NCBI RefSeq assembly: GCF_943734655.1
Contig: NC_071353.1
Coordinates: 149,092,043 to 149,156,042, forward strand
DNA from: Sabethes cyaneus
Lineage: Eukaryota; Arthropoda; Insecta; Diptera; Culicidae
Direction of reading: 5' to 3'
DNA length: 64,000 bases
Part shown: in pieces, positions 62,828-64,000 of the stretch
Position numbering within the stretch: position 1 is the stretch's first letter
Layout of the letters: each line of letters begins with the position of its first letter
Notes under the pieces: generated by a model
What the model saw: only the letters and a program-made list of their open reading frames with translations
Databases searched by the model: none
Told to the model about the DNA's origin: nothing
Translations under genes and position numbers: made by a program

Positions 62828-62912
62828 CGGCATTGCTGCCCAACAGCGCCGTCAATACTAAAGATACAACTTCACTTGCTTCAGCATTATCTATACCTAT
62901 AAAGAAGGATTT

Positions 62913-62940
62913 CTGTCTGTCTGTCTGTCTGTCTGTCTGT
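62913..62940 (+). repeat. (CTGT)7 microsatellite
   Basis: Seven tandem CTGT units, preceded by TATAAAGAAGGATTT and followed by CCGTATGTTCC. It marks the head of the tandem array. Confidence 0.9.
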
Positions 62941-62984
62941 CCGTATGTTCCTTATAGAATCGAAAACTACTGAACCAATCGGCA

Positions 62985-64000
62985 TGAAAATATGCATGTA
63001 GATGTTTTCTGGGGCCAGGAAAGGTTTTAGTGATGGTTAGAAACCCCTCCCCCCACTAAGAGGGGGGGCTCCCATCCAAATGAAACACAAATTTCTGCAT
63101 AACTCGACAACTAATCAAGCAAATAGAACAAAATTTGGCAGGTGGGTGTTTTCGGTGACAAGAATTTATTCTATGGTAAATTGAGACCCCTCCCCTCTTT
63201 ATAAGGGGAATTATAACTCCTCTCCTCTTTAAAAGGGGGGGCTTCCATACAAATTTCCTCATAACTCGAAAACTAATCAAGCAAATGGAACCAAATTTGG
63301 CATGTCAAGGTTTTCGAGGGCAAGAATATTTTCTATAGTAAATTAGGACCCCTCCCCACTTTAAGAGGAGGGGCTCCTGTACCAAAGAAACACAATTTTC
63401 CTCATAACTCGAGAAGTAATTAAGCAAATGGAACCAAATTTGGCATGTGGGTGTTTTTGGAGACAAAAATTTTTTCTATGATGAATTGGGACCCCTCCCC
63501 GTTTTAGGAGGGGGGGATCCTATACACATGAAATACAAATTTCCTCATAACTGAAGAACTAATCAAGCAAATGGAACAAAATTTGGCATGCGAAAGTTTT
63601 CGAGGGCAAGAATATTTTCTATGGTGAATAAGGACCCCTCCCCACTTTAAGAGGGGGGCTCCTATACAAACGAAATACAAATTTCCTCATAACTCGAGAA
63701 CTAATCAAGCAAATGGAACAAAATTTGGCACGTGGGTGTTTTTGGAGACAAAAATTTTTTCTATGATGAATTGGGACCCCTCTCCACTTTAGGAAGGGGG
63801 GCTCCTATACAAATGAAATGCAAATTTCCTCATAACTCGAGAATTAATCAAGCAAATGGAACCAAATTTGGCATGTGAAAGTTTTCTAGGGCATGAATAT
63901 TTTCTATGGTGAATTAGAACCCCTCCCCACTTTAGAAGGGGGGGGCTCCTATACAAACGAAATACAAATTTCCTCATAACTCGAGAACTAATCAAGCAAA
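62985..64000. repeat. About 142-bp tandem array, dimeric
   Basis: Seven units to the window edge. Each contains CTCATAACTCGAGAACTAAT, CAAGCAAATGGAACCAAATT, TGGCA and a C-rich ACCCCTCCCCACTTT block. Units alternate between GTTTTCGAGGGCAAGAATATT and GTTTTTGGAGACAAAAATTT versions, giving a roughly 284-bp higher-order period. The array continues past 64000. It may be a minisatellite carried by a transposon such as a Helitron, but no Helitron end was seen. Confidence 0.85.

Larger units (their letters stand above)
49533..64000 (+). other. DNAJC16 intron, extends past window
   Basis: Starts GTAAGTATT. No sequence resembling the DNAJC16 C-terminal half was found up to 64000, so the intron is at least 14.4 kb. 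It holds the copia/gypsy nest, histone relics, MITEs and the terminal tandem array. Confidence 0.75.

Noticed and set aside
1..64000. Endogenous viral sequences (flavivirus- or rhabdovirus-like), as found in Aedes piRNA clusters
   Set aside because: None of the longer frames shows recognisable viral polymerase, nucleoprotein or glycoprotein motifs; the retro-type frames are all explained as transposons without env.
62985..64000. CRISPR-like array at the right edge
   Set aside because: Units are about 142 bp of continuous repeat with no unique spacers, in a eukaryotic context; it is a tandem minisatellite.

Overview
The window looks like a chromosome segment of a culicine mosquito, most likely Aedes. 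It is AT-rich, its host introns are longer than 10 kb, and those introns are packed with nested Ty3/gypsy, Ty1/copia, RTE-like, jockey/CR1-like and R1-like retrotransposons, hAT elements and many TA- or 8-bp-duplicating MITEs. The species is inferred from this landscape and from the protein families, not proven.

Three host genes can be read. The first is a pretaporter/TXNDC5-type ER thioredoxin protein (prtp) on the + strand. It has two coding exons, 23399..23559 and 37395..38442, split by a 13.8-kb intron. It carries a signal peptide, three CGHC thioredoxin domains and a C-terminal HDEL. The second is MIC10, a small MICOS subunit of the mitochondrial inner membrane, on the - strand. It has two coding exons at 38844..39144 and converges tail-to-tail with prtp. 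The third is the 5' part of a DNAJC16-type J-domain/thioredoxin-fold protein on the + strand, exons 47806..48071 and 48161..49532. It continues past the window through an intron of at least 14.4 kb. A possible untranslated first exon of an unknown - strand gene lies near 16402..17390.

Layout. 1-7.4 kb: fragments of RTE-like and jockey-like elements, one inserted in another. 7.4-14.2 kb: a three-level nest, with a jockey-like element split by a hAT element (8-bp duplication), itself split by a young gypsy element with identical 118-bp LTRs. 14.2-15.5 kb: an R1-like fragment carrying two MITEs. 17.5-22.9 kb: a MITE field with hairpin, hAT-like, pogo-like and TA-flanked elements and two tRNA-like SINE heads. 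23.4-38.4 kb: prtp, whose intron holds a second gypsy copy interrupted by an RTE-like element with a clear 11-bp duplication. 38.8-47.8 kb: MIC10, more MITEs, a 2.4-kb hAT element and a duplicated non-LTR fragment. 47.8-64 kb: DNAJC16, then its intron, with a copia remnant split by an intact gypsy element with identical 228-bp LTRs, degenerate histone H1/H2A pseudogenes, and at the right edge a tandem array with dimeric organisation.

The most unusual observations are: (i) apparent spliceosomal introns in the gypsy element at 8238..13014, with a five-codon first exon preserved in a diverged second copy and a 75-nt stop-bearing intron between protease and reverse transcriptase; (ii) relics of histone H1/H2A genes with recognisable 3' stem-loops inside a repeat unit that occurs twice in the window; and (iii) very clear nested insertions with intact target-site duplications that order the events in time.
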